Positions 25,508 to 35,691 of a stretch of DNA of 64,000 nucleotides are shown here, one piece after another. Source of the stretch: Bacillota bacterium (GTDB lineage: Bacteria; Bacillota; Clostridia; Lachnospirales; Lachnospiraceae); contig JAEXOU010000010.1 in NCBI GenBank assembly GCA_023439125.1, positions 1 through 64,000 on the forward strand, read 5' to 3'. The translations under genes were made by a program, and so were the position numbers. The stretch's first letter is position 1, and the number at the start of each line of letters is the position of its first letter. Below the pieces are notes generated by a model that worked only from the letters and a program-made list of their open reading frames with translations, searched no databases and was not told the DNA's origin.

Positions 25508-27745
25508 TTATCTTACTCTTCTTTTGTTTTTTATCGTTGCGTTTTCTTCCTTCTTGTATTCAAACACTACCATCCCAAGAGGTGGCAAGCTTATCCGTAT
25601 TCCTTGTGCTTGTCCATCCACTGCTTTGTCAATGCTTTTCTTTATGTGTTTATTAACGCGTCCTGCGCCACCAAACTTAATATCATCACTATTAAAGATC
25701 TCTTTATATTTCCCTTTATATGGTACAGCAAGATAGAAATTATCATAAACAACTGGCGTAAAATTAAGGACTACAATTAGTATTTCTTCTTGACCTCTTC
25801 GTTCAAAGCTGATAATACTGTGATCAGCATCCATTGAACTAATCCATTGAAATCCTGATGGGTCTTCATCTAACTCATATAAAGCTTTCCTCGATTGGTA
25901 TAATTTATTCAGAGCTTTTACATAAGTTTGCATCTTCTGATGTTTTTCATCCTCTAAAAGATTCCAACTTAACGATACTTCTTCATTCCACTCGAGCTCT
26001 TGTGCGAATTCCTGTCCCATAAACAGTAATTTTTTTCCTGGGTGTGTTGTCATAAAGCCATAAGCAGCACGAAGATTCGCATACTTGTCAGTCTCATATC
26101 CTGGCATCTTATTAATCATAGAACACTTCCCATGCACTACTTCATCATGAGAAAAGACTAAGACAAATTTTTCAGAATATGCATAAACCATACTAAAAGT
26201 TAAAGCGCCATGACAGCTTTTGCGAAACAATGGATCTTGTTTCATATAATTTGTAAAGTCATTCATCCAGCCCATGTTCCATTTATAATCAAAGCCTAAA
26301 CCACCACTATCAAGATCACCGGTTACCATTGGCCAAGCCGTAGATTCCTCAGCGATTACTATTGTTCCATCCTTACGCTTATGTACGATAGAATTTAAGT
26401 GTTTTAGCATCTCCATAGCTTCTAGATTCTGATTACCACCATATTCATTCGCTACCCATTCTCCATCATTCTTACCATAATCAAGATATAGCATCGATGC
26501 GACAGCATCCATTCGGATACCATCGATGTGATATTCACTTAGCCAAAACAAAACATTCGCAATAAGAAAATTTGATACCTCTGGTCTTCCATAATTGAAA
26601 ATCAGCGTACCCCAATGAGGATGCGCTCCCTTTCTTGGATCCTCATGTTCATATAAACATGTGCCATCGAAGTTGCTAAGTCCATGAGCATCTCTTGGAA
26701 AATGAGCTGGAACCCAATCTAAGATAACGCCAATTCCCTTTTGATGCATATAGTCTACAAAGAATTTAAAATCCTCTGGTGTACCATAACGTGACGTAAC
26801 AGAATAAAACCCCGTTACTTGATATCCCCAGGAACCATCGAATGGATGCTCCATAACTGGCATGATTTCAATATGAGTATACCCCATCTGTTTCACATAA
26901 TCAGCTAACATTACAGCTAAATCACGATAATTATAAAAACTACCATTCTTCTCTTCTGGCTTTTTAAAAGATCCAAGATGTACCTCATAAATCGACATCG
27001 GCTGATTCGAGTAGTTCGTATTCTTTCTCTTTGTTAACCAATTCTGGTCCTTCCATACATAATCTGATGTGTCAGACACAATAGATGCAGTGTTCGGACG
27101 AAGTTCAGAATGAAAAGCATATGGGTCTGCTTTTAAAAACGTCAACCCGCCTTTTGATTTAATCTCATATTTATAGATATCACCTTTTTTAATACCAGGT
27201 AGAAAGATCTCGAATATACCCGAATTCCCCAAACGACGCATCGGATTCTTTCTGCCGTCCCATTGATTAAAATCACCCACAACACTAACTCGTGTTGCAT
27301 TCGGAGCCCATACTGCAAATCTTGTTCCTTCAACATTTTTTAAAGTACATGTATGTGCACCTAAAACATTATATAACTTGTAATGTATTCCTCGATTAAA
27401 ATTATCACAGTCCTGCTGCTTAATTGTGCTTTCAAACGAATAAGGATCTACAATCTCTAATGTTTTTCCATCTTCATATACAATGAAGAAGGTATAACTT
27501 GGAATTGTCTTTCTTGGTATTAGAATAGCAAAATAGCCCTCATCTCTTACCCTCTCCATTGAGTACTCTAGGTCACTTTTACTTATTTTTAAACGAACCT
27601 CTTTTGCATCTGGGATAAATGTTTGAACGATTATCCCTGCTTCCGTCTTATGTGCTCCTAAGATGCTATGAGGGCAATCATGTTCCGAGTAAATAATTGC
27701 CTCAATTCCTGGCCAGTCCATAAGTTGGTTTAGCGTTTTGTTCAT
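25508..27745 (-). CDS. glgB: 1,4-alpha-glucan branching enzyme
   Basis: Glycogen branching enzyme (GH13), creating alpha-1,6 branches in glycogen. The 745-residue protein has an N-terminal extra beta domain, a CBM48 (about 130-220), the catalytic barrel and a C-terminal beta domain. The catalytic set is intact: Asp in GIRMDAVASM, Glu in IVIAEEST and Asp in FSHDEVVHGK. This contrasts with the GH13-like protein at 16349, where all three are lost. The C-terminus ends in a lysine/arginine-rich tail. It is followed by the MscS gene and preceded, 19 bp away, by a DUF624 gene. No glgA, glgC or glgP is in the window. Confidence 0.95.
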   Translation of the reverse strand: MNKTLNQLMDWPGIEAIIYSEHDCPHSILGAHKTEAGIIVQTFIPDAKEVRLKISKSDLEYSMERVRDEGYFAILIPRKTIPSYTFFIVYEDGKTLEIVDPYSFESTIKQQDCDNFNRGIHYKLYNVLGAHTCTLKNVEGTRFAVWAPNATRVSVVGDFNQWDGRKNPMRRLGNSGIFEIFLPGIKKGDIYKYEIKSKGGLTFLKADPYAFHSELRPNTASIVSDTSDYVWKDQNWLTKRKNTNYSNQPMSIYEVHLGSFKKPEEKNGSFYNYRDLAVMLADYVKQMGYTHIEIMPVMEHPFDGSWGYQVTGFYSVTSRYGTPEDFKFFVDYMHQKGIGVILDWVPAHFPRDAHGLSNFDGTCLYEHEDPRKGAHPHWGTLIFNYGRPEVSNFLIANVLFWLSEYHIDGIRMDAVASMLYLDYGKNDGEWVANEYGGNQNLEAMEMLKHLNSIVHKRKDGTIVIAEESTAWPMVTGDLDSGGLGFDYKWNMGWMNDFTNYMKQDPLFRKSCHGALTFSMVYAYSEKFVLVFSHDEVVHGKCSMINKMPGYETDKYANLRAAYGFMTTHPGKKLLFMGQEFAQELEWNEEVSLSWNLLEDEKHQKMQTYVKALNKLYQSRKALYELDEDPSGFQWISSMDADHSIISFERRGQEEILIVVLNFTPVVYDNFYLAVPYKGKYKEIFNSDDIKFGGAGRVNKHIKKSIDKAVDGQAQGIRISLPPLGMVVFEYKKEENATIKNKRRVR

Positions 27746-27764
27746 AGGTTATGCCCCTTCCAAA

Positions 27765-28424
27765 TTATTCCCAATACCATTGGTCCCTTCCAGTTTCTTC
27801 TGGTGTTCCTTCTGGTTTAGGCATATATTTTTTAAAAATTCTTTCAATTAAAAATGAGCTAATAAAGCAACTTAGTGACGGTGCTATAAAAATCAACAAA
27901 GGAATTAAATAAATTCCAATTCCAAACGCTGCAACAGTAAGTGCAATGAGAAACGTAGATGGGAAATGCTTTAATGATATAACGAAAGAGGTTTTAAACA
28001 ATCCCCTCAAGTTGAGCGTAAAACGTGACAAAATTGGATACGCAAAGAGAAATACAAATACAGCAATTGTTGTAATTGCAATAAAACCTGCGAACAACAA
28101 TTCGCCTGATGTCTCACCTTCTAATCTCTTCGCATTTGCAAAATTAAAATCTACATATAACACATAAGATAGAACTAAAAAAATAACTGTTGAGATTGTC
28201 CCTAATTTAAAATTAACCTTAAATGAGTGAAAAAACTCTTTCGTAACATATCCACGATCTCTTCGAATTGTTTTAACAATTGTGTAATACATTGCCGTAG
28301 TAGCTGGTCCAATTGTTATGAGAGGGATACAGCATATGAGCCATAATATACTAAGATAAACCATGTCACATACCTTCCCCATAAAAGTGAAAAAACCATT
28401 ATCCACATTAAATAAATTTCCCAT
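27765..28424 (-). CDS. DUF624 (YesL-like) membrane protein
   Basis: A 219-residue integral membrane protein with about five helices. The N-terminal segment FFTFMGKVCDMVYLSILWLICCIPLITIGPATTAMYY is characteristic of the DUF624/YesL family, often found near carbohydrate-utilisation genes in Firmicutes. Here it precedes glgB by 19 bp on the same strand, consistent with a link to sugar or glycogen metabolism, but no biochemical role is known. Start ATG at 28424 has an AGGAGG-like site. Family fairly sure, function unknown. Confidence 0.85.
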   Translation of the reverse strand: MGNLFNVDNGFFTFMGKVCDMVYLSILWLICCIPLITIGPATTAMYYTIVKTIRRDRGYVTKEFFHSFKVNFKLGTISTVIFLVLSYVLYVDFNFANAKRLEGETSGELLFAGFIAITTIAVFVFLFAYPILSRFTLNLRGLFKTSFVISLKHFPSTFLIALTVAAFGIGIYLIPLLIFIAPSLSCFISSFLIERIFKKYMPKPEGTPEETGRDQWYWE

Positions 28425-28586
28425 CTTATCCTCCTATAACTTTAGTAATCTAGTTTTTCGCTAAACATGCAAATTAGTCTCAATATTATATATGAGTACT
28501 TTAAGTTTAATTATCTTTTCGTAGTTTTATGTTTTTTAACAGACAACCAATTACATCAATATCTTTTTGATATATAATTCTCTTGG

Positions 28587-29003
28587 TTATCCATCTTGTA
28601 ACCGTCCATAATCATATAAACGGTATGTAAAATCACTACTCTGCTGGGTCTCGAGTAATAATGTTCCTCCTTTAATTGCATGTACCGTTCCTGGTTCAAT
28701 CTGGAAGAAGTCCAGACCAATCACGACTTTAGCATTCTCATCACAGTCAAAGACATACCAGCATTCTGTCTTGCCAGATGAGCCATTCTCATGTACCCTC
28801 GTATAGGAATCATCTGGATGTACTTGAATACTCAAGCTTTTGCATCAACTATTTTAGCAACAATGGAAAAATCCCTGTTTACATTACCAAACACCTCACG
28901 TTGTTCCTTCCATAACTGATTCAGCGTAGAAGAATAATATCCTTCATAACTGCCCTTCGCTGTCTTTCCTATTATAACATCAATATCCTTTTTTTCAAAG
29001 TGC
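28587..29003 (-). pseudogene. manA: Decayed mannose-6-phosphate isomerase (manA)
   Basis: Remnant of a type I phosphomannose isomerase. An upstream part reads GSYEGYYSSTLNQLWKEQ through SIVAKIVDAKA (about 28850-28960). It then shifts frame near 28834 into LSIQVHPDDSYTRVHENG, where the intact family has a continuous DAKxxLSxQVHPDD. Metal and substrate residues are partly present (GKTECWYVFDCD, ETQQSSDFTYRLYDY). An internal stretch is missing between IGLDFF and QIEPGTVHAIKGGT, and the frame stops after GRLQDG, well short of the usual C-terminus. The N-terminus is also absent. At least one frameshift and several deletions make it non-functional. A 28-codon-scale start at 28835 should not be taken as a gene. 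Confidence 0.8.
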
Positions 29004-29172
29004 TAAAGGTTATATTTTATATACATTTTAGATTCTTTTAGTAATTGATCATCACTCCTGTATTCTCAGTATTTGATAACCAAATTAGAGGGAAACATAC
29101 CTTTACTGAACTATGGTTAAGTGCTATAATTATGAGAAATTTAATTGCGAGCAAAATACACAGGAGGATATA

Positions 29173-29781
29173 ATGATTAATGAACAAGTAAATGGAATCG
29201 ATCTTAAGCTACAAACAGATGAAGAAGTATTCTCTCCAAGGAGCATTGATGCTGGAACTAAGGCAATGCTTTCCTACGTTGAATTAGTGAAAGATGACAA
29301 AGTACTAGATCTTGGTTGTGGATATGGAATAGTTGGTATATGGGCGGCCAAGCAGATAGGTTCCGATCATGTTACAATGTGTGATATTAATGTAAAAGCC
29401 ATCGAATGTTCCAAGCTGAATGCAAAAGAAAATGGAGTAGTAGAAAATCTGATGATTTTGCAAAGTGATGGTTTTGAAAATATAGTAGATGACAATTATT
29501 CAATTATCTTATCCAATCCTCCTTATCATGTCGATTTTTCAGTACCAAAACAATTTATTGAGCAAGGATATCGCAAATTGAAGCTTGGTGGTAAATTGTA
29601 TATGGTAGTGAAACGAAAAGATTGGTATCAAAATAAACTTATCTCAGTTTTTGGTGGCGTAACAGTTCATGAAAAAGATGGATATTACGTTTTCATAGCT
29701 GAAAAACGTAAAAAAAAGATAATAGAAAAGCCAAAAAAGGAAAATAAACTTTCCAAAAAACTCAGTCGAAAATATAAGTAA
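29173..29781 (+). CDS. Class I SAM-dependent methyltransferase (RsmC-like)
   Basis: A 202-residue cytosolic methyltransferase. The SAM-binding motif I is VLDLGCGYGIVGIWAA, and the catalytic motif is LSNPPYH, which is typical of enzymes that methylate exocyclic amino groups of guanine or adenine in RNA (RsmC/RsmD/HemK type). A lysine-rich C-terminal tail (KKKIIEKPKKENKLSKKLSRKYK) suggests RNA binding. The frame is open from 29113, but the ATG at 29173 has an AGGAGG site 5 bp upstream and is chosen. It is isolated and rightward. A 16S rRNA guanine methyltransferase role is likely but not proven. Confidence 0.82.
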   Translation: MINEQVNGIDLKLQTDEEVFSPRSIDAGTKAMLSYVELVKDDKVLDLGCGYGIVGIWAAKQIGSDHVTMCDINVKAIECSKLNAKENGVVENLMILQSDGFENIVDDNYSIILSNPPYHVDFSVPKQFIEQGYRKLKLGGKLYMVVKRKDWYQNKLISVFGGVTVHEKDGYYVFIAEKRKKKIIEKPKKENKLSKKLSRKYK

Positions 29782-29813
29782 AAGATATACACAACACTCC
29801 ATTCACGAGCAAA

Positions 29814-29841
29814 GGAGCTGTCAAATATATTTGACAGCCCC
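29814..29841. terminator. Terminator between convergent genes
   Basis: GGAGCTGTCAAATA (29814-29827) pairs with TATTTGACAGCCCC (29828-29841) with one mismatch. It separates the rightward methyltransferase gene from the leftward receiver gene. Confidence 0.6.
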
Positions 29842-29851
29842 AGAGTACCAC

Positions 29852-30250
29852 TCATTCTTTTTTTATTCCTAACTTCTGTAGAACTTCTTCCAATTTTGCA
29901 ATATCAATAGGTTTCGCTGCGTAAGCATCACAACCAATATCAAATGCGTTACGCACAAATGATGTTTCAGCCAATGCTGTAGTCATAACTATTTTGGAAC
30001 GGTTCTCAGGTGCTACTCCCCTTTGCACCTCATAATCTCTAATATTCTTTAGTACCTTCACCCCGTCCACCTTGGGCATCATAATATCAAGGCAGATTAG
30101 ATCATAAGGCTTTTGTTCTTTTACAGACATCAAAAACGCATCCAAAGCTTCCAGGCCATCAACAACCAAGTCACATTCTCCATATTGTGAAAGGAACTTT
30201 AGTAAAAATTTACGACTTGTTAAGTCATCCTCAGCTATTAGAATTCTCAT
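29852..30250 (-). CDS. Stand-alone response-regulator receiver protein
   Basis: A 132-residue CheY-like receiver with no output domain. The acidic pair is in LIAEDD, the phospho-acceptor Asp in LICLDIMMP (about residue 56), then the conserved Thr (MTTA) and Lys (AAKPI). The frame starts at 30280, but the ATG at 30250 follows AAGGAG by 8 bp. It is the last gene of the chemosensory operon, 52 bp after the hybrid kinase gene, and is a likely acceptor of phosphate from that kinase's HPt domain. Confidence 0.9.
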   Translation of the reverse strand: MRILIAEDDLTSRKFLLKFLSQYGECDLVVDGLEALDAFLMSVKEQKPYDLICLDIMMPKVDGVKVLKNIRDYEVQRGVAPENRSKIVMTTALAETSFVRNAFDIGCDAYAAKPIDIAKLEEVLQKLGIKKE

Positions 30251-30302
30251 ATCGCATTCTCCTTTCATTTTTTCTTTCAACTTTAACTTGTGTAAAGACC
30301 GA

Positions 30303-33300
30303 TTACATTAATAAGTGATGTTCTTTCAAAATATCAAACGCTGTTACAACAAGTAAAGTAATTCTTCTAACCTCATCTAGATCCCCTCGTCTAGAAGCAA
30401 GTTCAACCTTAAAAGCCAAATCCTTTAAACCGAATGCATCAATGTCAATCGAAATATTTTTTATCTCATGAGCCAGATTTTCTACAACTTCCAATTCACC
30501 ATTTCCCAAAGCAGCTATCATTCCTTTAATGTGTTCAGAACATTTATTGATTGATATCTCATAATTACTGTTCATTGATTTTGGTTCTTTTGCTACATCC
30601 CTCATTATAATCTCAGCATTTGATTCTTGAATGGTACTGTTTGGTATGCACGTATCACATAAATTCTTATCTGATGTAAATTTATCAATCACATAATACA
30701 ATTCCTCCATTTGAATCGGCTTAGATATATACCCATCCATCCCAAGGCTTAAAAATCGCTCCATATCTCCTTGTAATGCATAAGCAGTAAGAGCAACAAT
30801 CGGTGTATGTTTGCTGTTTAATCCTTCTTTCTCTTTTATTTGCTTAGTAGCTTCAATACCATTCATTTCAGGCATTTGTATATCCATTAAAACAATATCA
30901 TATTTTCCTATTTCAAAGATTTCTAACGCTTCTTTCCCATTGTTTGCAGTATCAACAACATATCCTTTTTTGCAAAGCATCTTTAATATTACCTTCTGAT
31001 TTACTGCATCATCCTCAACCAAAAGTATCTTCGTTAACCTTGTAGGACTTGTTATAATTTGTGTATAGTTATCTTTAAACTTAGGTTGTGCTCCTATTTT
31101 AAACTTTAAATTAAAATAAAAAGTACTGCCCTTGCCTTTTTCACTTTTTACTCGAATATGTCCCCCCATCATCTCAACTAGACTTTTTGATATTGCTAGA
31201 CCAAGACCAGTACCTCCATATTTCTTTGTTACATAATCCTCAACTTGGCTAAAACTCTGAAATAATTTCCCAATATCCTGCGGAGCTATTCCAATCCCTG
31301 TATCGGATACCTTAAATCTCAAATTAGCATGATTCTCTACAACCTTACTATCCACAGTAATTGTAATACGACCTTTCTGCGTAAACTTAATTGCATTACT
31401 AATTAGATTATTTAAAATTTGTCGAAGTCGAATAGGATCTCCTATGATATATTGTGGAATATTGGAAGAAAGAGTACTCCTTAACTCAAGTCCTTTACTT
31501 TCAATTTTAGGAGAATGCATCTTTACTATTTCCTCAACGACTTCCCGAAGATTAAAGGTTACCTTATCAATGGACAGTTTTCCAACTTCCATTTTAGAGA
31601 AATCTAATATATCATTAATGATTTTCAAAAGAGAATTCGCACATGCTTTTGCTGTTACCAAATTATCTTTTTGCTCATCATTCAATTTTGTTAACAACGT
31701 TAGGTCAACCATTCCCATCATTCCATTGATCGGGGTACGTATCTCATGACTCATATTCGCTAAAAACTCACTTTTAGCTTTATTGGCTGCTTCTGCCGTT
31801 TCTTTGGCTTGAATTAAATTAAACTCTGATTGCTTTATATGTGAGATATCAGTAATAATCGTTACTAATTCATCATCTCTAGGACAGTAAATTGCTATTG
31901 ATAGCCATTTGTTATGTAGTTTCGAAAACTGCTCTTCTATGGTTACACATTTTCCCTGCTTAAGCTCATGTAAATTTTGAAGAATTTTATCAAATATCTC
32001 TCCTATACTCTGTTGAAATATATCAGTAAAATACATACCAATAATCTCACTCATATTTAAATCAAAAAGTTTACAAAAGGCTTCATTCGCTTCTGTAAGC
32101 TGTAGATTTACAAGTTCCTGTTCTTTATAGATTTCCTCATAATACGCGTAACCACTTTGCATATTCATAAACAAGGAACGATATTTTGCTTGACTTTCAT
32201 AGAACTTAGTTTCTTCTTTCTTACGTTGCGTAATGTCCCTTACGATACTAAAAAGAATTTCTCTTTCATCCTTTATTGCCCCTTGCGAGCTTACTTCTAC
32301 TGGAAACGTAGTTCCATCTTTTCTACGATGTAGTGCTTCAAAAGATAACCCCTTTTTATTAGCAATATCTAATTGGTGCCTCGTATATTTCCAATTATCT
32401 CGAATATTACGTATATTCATAGTATTCAATTCATCATTCGTATAGCCATATGCTTTTTTAGCCGCTTTGTTTGTCTCAATAATATTACCATCCAAATCAA
32501 GAAAAAAGATAATATCTTGCGCATTATCAATAATCTTGCGATATCGTCTTAAATCTTCTTCCATTACTTTACGATCGTTGATATCATAAATTGATCCTAT
32601 ATAACCTTCATAGATGCCATCTAAATCAAAGTAAGGTACGCCCACTAGTAAGCACCACCGATAAACCCCATCATGCCTAAGCATACGTAATTCTATCTGA
32701 AAAGATCCCCTTGTCTGCATAGCATTGATTCGTGTTGTATCATACTTATCCAAATCCTCGGGATGAATAACATTCCTCCAACCATATTTAGTAGATTCTT
32801 CTAGTGATTTTCCAGTGTAATCATTCCATACTTTATTAACATAATTACAATCCATATTTTTACCTGTCTTCCAAACCAAAGAAGGAATCTGGTCTAATAT
32901 GCCGTGGCAATAATCACTTGATTTAATAACTGCTAATTCTCTATTTTTAATTTCTGTAATATCCAGTAAAGTAACAACTGCATTTCTTTTTCCTTGTTTT
33001 ATAAAAGGAGTTATGCTAATTCGAAACCAGGACTCTCTTTTTTCACCATCTATATTTAATATTTTATTTAATTCAATATTACCAGTAGCTTGTCCATGGT
33101 GTATCGCTAAGATGATAGCTTTTCGAAGTACACAATCTGGACATCTGTCACCATAACCACATCTAAGCTCACCAATTTGACTTTGTGCACACTGAAAGTC
33201 ATCCCCAAATTGTCTTCCTATTACCTCTATGCCTTTTTTATTGATATACTGCAATGCTACCTCATTTACTTTAATGATATTGGCATTCTCATCCAACATT

Positions 33301-33770
33301 ACCATACCAATGGGTGCATATTGAAATATCGCCTGTAAATTCTCTTTTTCGCTAATATTTTCCTTTTCTAGATACTTTAACCTTGTGATATCACGAAGTA
33401 CGATTACCACTCCAATAATTGTATCATCTTTCTTTACAGGAGAGCAAGTTGCTGATACAAACTTTTTTTTATTATCCTTAGTTATAAGAGTAGTATCATG
33501 CTCTAACCCTGTGATTGTATCATTTTCTATTGCGGTTTTTACAGGATTCTTAATCTGCCTACCTGAATCAGAATGAATGAAAACGAACGTTTGATCAAAG
33601 GCTTTTCCCATCACCTCATTGAAACTAAAACCAATGATCTCTTCCGCTTTATTATTCATGTAGATAATTTTCCCTTCTAAATCAGTTGAGATGATTCCAT
33701 CTCCAATGCATGATAATGTGGTGGCTGCATGTTCTAAGTTTTCACTCCATAATTGGTAATTTTGCATCAT
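30303..33770 (-). CDS. Multi-PAS hybrid sensor histidine kinase
   Basis: An 1155-residue phosphorelay protein without membrane helices, so probably cytosolic. Domains in order: about five PAS domains (residues 1-650); HisKA with phospho-His in NMSHEIRTPINGMMG (about 680); a HATPase with NLISNAIKFT, DTGIGIAPQD and GGTGLGLAIS; a receiver with LLVEDDAVNQK and IVLMDIQMPEMNG; and a C-terminal HPt domain with the His in ENLAHEIKNIS. The second PAS holds a cysteine cluster (CAQS...LRCGYGDRCPDCVLR), which may bind metal or sense redox. The gene lies between cheB (33 bp upstream) and the lone receiver, so it joins a four-step phosphorelay to the chemosensory operon. Confidence 0.92.
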   Translation of the reverse strand: MMQNYQLWSENLEHAATTLSCIGDGIISTDLEGKIIYMNNKAEEIIGFSFNEVMGKAFDQTFVFIHSDSGRQIKNPVKTAIENDTITGLEHDTTLITKDNKKKFVSATCSPVKKDDTIIGVVIVLRDITRLKYLEKENISEKENLQAIFQYAPIGMVMLDENANIIKVNEVALQYINKKGIEVIGRQFGDDFQCAQSQIGELRCGYGDRCPDCVLRKAIILAIHHGQATGNIELNKILNIDGEKRESWFRISITPFIKQGKRNAVVTLLDITEIKNRELAVIKSSDYCHGILDQIPSLVWKTGKNMDCNYVNKVWNDYTGKSLEESTKYGWRNVIHPEDLDKYDTTRINAMQTRGSFQIELRMLRHDGVYRWCLLVGVPYFDLDGIYEGYIGSIYDINDRKVMEEDLRRYRKIIDNAQDIIFFLDLDGNIIETNKAAKKAYGYTNDELNTMNIRNIRDNWKYTRHQLDIANKKGLSFEALHRRKDGTTFPVEVSSQGAIKDEREILFSIVRDITQRKKEETKFYESQAKYRSLFMNMQSGYAYYEEIYKEQELVNLQLTEANEAFCKLFDLNMSEIIGMYFTDIFQQSIGEIFDKILQNLHELKQGKCVTIEEQFSKLHNKWLSIAIYCPRDDELVTIITDISHIKQSEFNLIQAKETAEAANKAKSEFLANMSHEIRTPINGMMGMVDLTLLTKLNDEQKDNLVTAKACANSLLKIINDILDFSKMEVGKLSIDKVTFNLREVVEEIVKMHSPKIESKGLELRSTLSSNIPQYIIGDPIRLRQILNNLISNAIKFTQKGRITITVDSKVVENHANLRFKVSDTGIGIAPQDIGKLFQSFSQVEDYVTKKYGGTGLGLAISKSLVEMMGGHIRVKSEKGKGSTFYFNLKFKIGAQPKFKDNYTQIITSPTRLTKILLVEDDAVNQKVILKMLCKKGYVVDTANNGKEALEIFEIGKYDIVLMDIQMPEMNGIEATKQIKEKEGLNSKHTPIVALTAYALQGDMERFLSLGMDGYISKPIQMEELYYVIDKFTSDKNLCDTCIPNSTIQESNAEIIMRDVAKEPKSMNSNYEISINKCSEHIKGMIAALGNGELEVVENLAHEIKNISIDIDAFGLKDLAFKVELASRRGDLDEVRRITLLVVTAFDILKEHHLLM

Positions 33771-33803
33771 GAATCACTCCGTTTATATTTTTTTCCATAC
33801 TTT

Positions 33804-34832
33804 TTATTTCCCAAATATAGAGTACAAAATATTAGGTATATTACCTAATGAAGTTTGTCTCTCTACTGCTCCTATATTATAAGCAACTTTTGGCATCCCA
33901 TAAACTACTGAGGTTTCTTCATCCTGTCCAATTGTTATTGCCCCATTATGTCTCATATCCAAAAGTCCTTTCGCTCCGTCATAACCTATGCCTGTCAAAA
34001 TTACACCTATTGCATTTTTTCCAACTTCCTTGGCCACTGATTCAAATAGCACATCTACAGATGGACAATGACCGTTTACTCTCTCTCCTTCAAAGCATTC
34101 TACCCTATACTTATCGCCTATTTTCTTAATTTTCATATGTAAATCACCAGGTGCTATAAGTACCTTTCCAACTTCAACATAATCACCAGTTTTAGCTTCC
34201 CAAACTTCTAAGTTTGTGGAATTATTTAGTCGTTCTGCAAACATACGCGAGAAAACAGGCGGTATGTGTTGAACAATCACAATACCAGGTGAATTTGAAG
34301 GTAATTCTTTTAGTATATTAAATATAGCCTCAGTCCCACCAGTTGACGCACCTATTGCGATGATCTTACCAGATACGTTTTTCATATTGTTTTCAAATCT
34401 TTGGGTAAAGTTATTTGTATTGGAATTAATAATCTTTGCTGTTGATGCAACCTTTACCTTCGCAATCATCTCAAGAATAAAATTTTCAACACTCTTAACT
34501 ACCTTAATATCAGGTTTTGTTACAAAATCAACAGCCCCCGCATTCATAGCATCAAACACTGTTGCACTTATTGCGCTCACAACTATAACGGGTAAAGGAT
34601 ATTGTGGAAGCAATCGTTTGATAAATTCAATGCCATTCATCTTTGGCATTTCAACATCGCATGTCATGACATCAGGCTTATACTTAATTATTTTATCCCT
34701 TGCATCAAAGGGATCATTTGCGACAGCTACCACATCTATATTGATATCAGAAGAAAGTCCTCTTGATAATACTTCTCTAAATATCAGACTGTCGTCCACA
34801 ATCAGAACTCTAATTTTTCTTTGAATTACCAT
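33804..34832 (-). CDS. cheB: Chemotaxis methylesterase CheB
   Basis: Removes methyl groups (and deamidates glutamines) on chemoreceptors, providing adaptation. An N-terminal receiver (VDDSLIFREVLSRGL, MTCDVEMPKMNGIEF) is followed by the methylesterase domain with the catalytic Ser in IGASTGGTEAI, His in VQHIPP, and Asp in ILTGIGYDGAKG. 342 residues, normal length. GAGG is 7 bp before the ATG at 34832, so the ATG two codons upstream is rejected. It follows cheR by 43 bp. Confidence 0.95.
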   Translation of the reverse strand: MVIQRKIRVLIVDDSLIFREVLSRGLSSDINIDVVAVANDPFDARDKIIKYKPDVMTCDVEMPKMNGIEFIKRLLPQYPLPVIVVSAISATVFDAMNAGAVDFVTKPDIKVVKSVENFILEMIAKVKVASTAKIINSNTNNFTQRFENNMKNVSGKIIAIGASTGGTEAIFNILKELPSNSPGIVIVQHIPPVFSRMFAERLNNSTNLEVWEAKTGDYVEVGKVLIAPGDLHMKIKKIGDKYRVECFEGERVNGHCPSVDVLFESVAKEVGKNAIGVILTGIGYDGAKGLLDMRHNGAITIGQDEETSVVYGMPKVAYNIGAVERQTSLGNIPNILYSIFGK

Positions 34833-34875
34833 AATCATACCTCACACTATATACTGACTATGAATTTAATCTCTT

Positions 34876-35691
34876 CTATTCCTTTCTATATACAGATGGA
34901 TTGATATATTTAAAAAGGGACTCTTCTCGATTAATTGTTTCCGAATGTCCAATAAACAAATAGCCACCATGTTCCAACGAATCATAAAATTTATTAACTA
35001 ACTCACGTTTCGTCTGATTATCATAATAAATCATTACATTCCTACAAAATATAACTTGAAATTTGCGTTTGAATGGAAATATGTTTTCCATCAAATTAAA
35101 TTTTCTATAGATTACTTCATTCCTTATTCGATCAATCAAAATTGATTTTTCATGATCTATTTTCTTGAAGTAATGCAATTTCCATGATGTGGGTAGTGAT
35201 GCAATATCTTCATTCGTATAGATTCCTTTGATAGCCTCTTCAAGAGCTTTACTTGAAATATCAGTTGCCAATATTTTTGTATCCCACCACATTTTATTTT
35301 TTCCGAAAAACTCATCAATAATCATTGCAAGAGTATATGGTTCTTCACCGGATGAACAACCCGCACTCCAAATTCTTAGATCTTTATCCTTTGAGTTATC
35401 TGTTAATACAGGAAGTATATTATCTCTAAAATAATCAAAATGACTCACTTCTCTCATAAAAAAGGTATGATTCGTTGTTATTTTGTTTAATAACGTTCGT
35501 ACTGCCTCTCCTGTTTTATCTGATAAGATATATTGATAATAATCGGTAAAGTTATCAAAACCAAGCTGTACTAATACATTATGAAGCCTTCCTGTGATTA
35601 AGGTTTTCTTTTCTTCTTTTAAGTAAATTCCATAGTTGGCTTGAATATATGTTGATAACTGGCTATATTCACGATTCGTAATGGCTATCAT
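34876..35691 (-). CDS. cheR: Chemotaxis methyltransferase CheR
   Basis: Methylates receptor glutamates using SAM. The N-terminal helical domain is followed by the SAM domain with LRIWSAGCSSGEEPYTLAM and the later IFCRNVMIYYDNQTKRELV motif, both diagnostic. 271 residues, normal. The upstream GTG at 35700 overlaps the AAGG site, so the ATG at 35691 is the likelier start. No TPR or other extra domain. It lies between the MCP gene and cheB in the operon. Confidence 0.95.
   Translation of the reverse strand: MIAITNREYSQLSTYIQANYGIYLKEEKKTLITGRLHNVLVQLGFDNFTDYYQYILSDKTGEAVRTLLNKITTNHTFFMREVSHFDYFRDNILPVLTDNSKDKDLRIWSAGCSSGEEPYTLAMIIDEFFGKNKMWWDTKILATDISSKALEEAIKGIYTNEDIASLPTSWKLHYFKKIDHEKSILIDRIRNEVIYRKFNLMENIFPFKRKFQVIFCRNVMIYYDNQTKRELVNKFYDSLEHGGYLFIGHSETINREESLFKYINPSVYRKE

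Noticed and set aside
28587..28835. An 82-codon functional ManA-like protein
   Set aside because: Homology continues upstream in another frame, and an internal segment and the C-terminus are missing; it is a pseudogene fragment.
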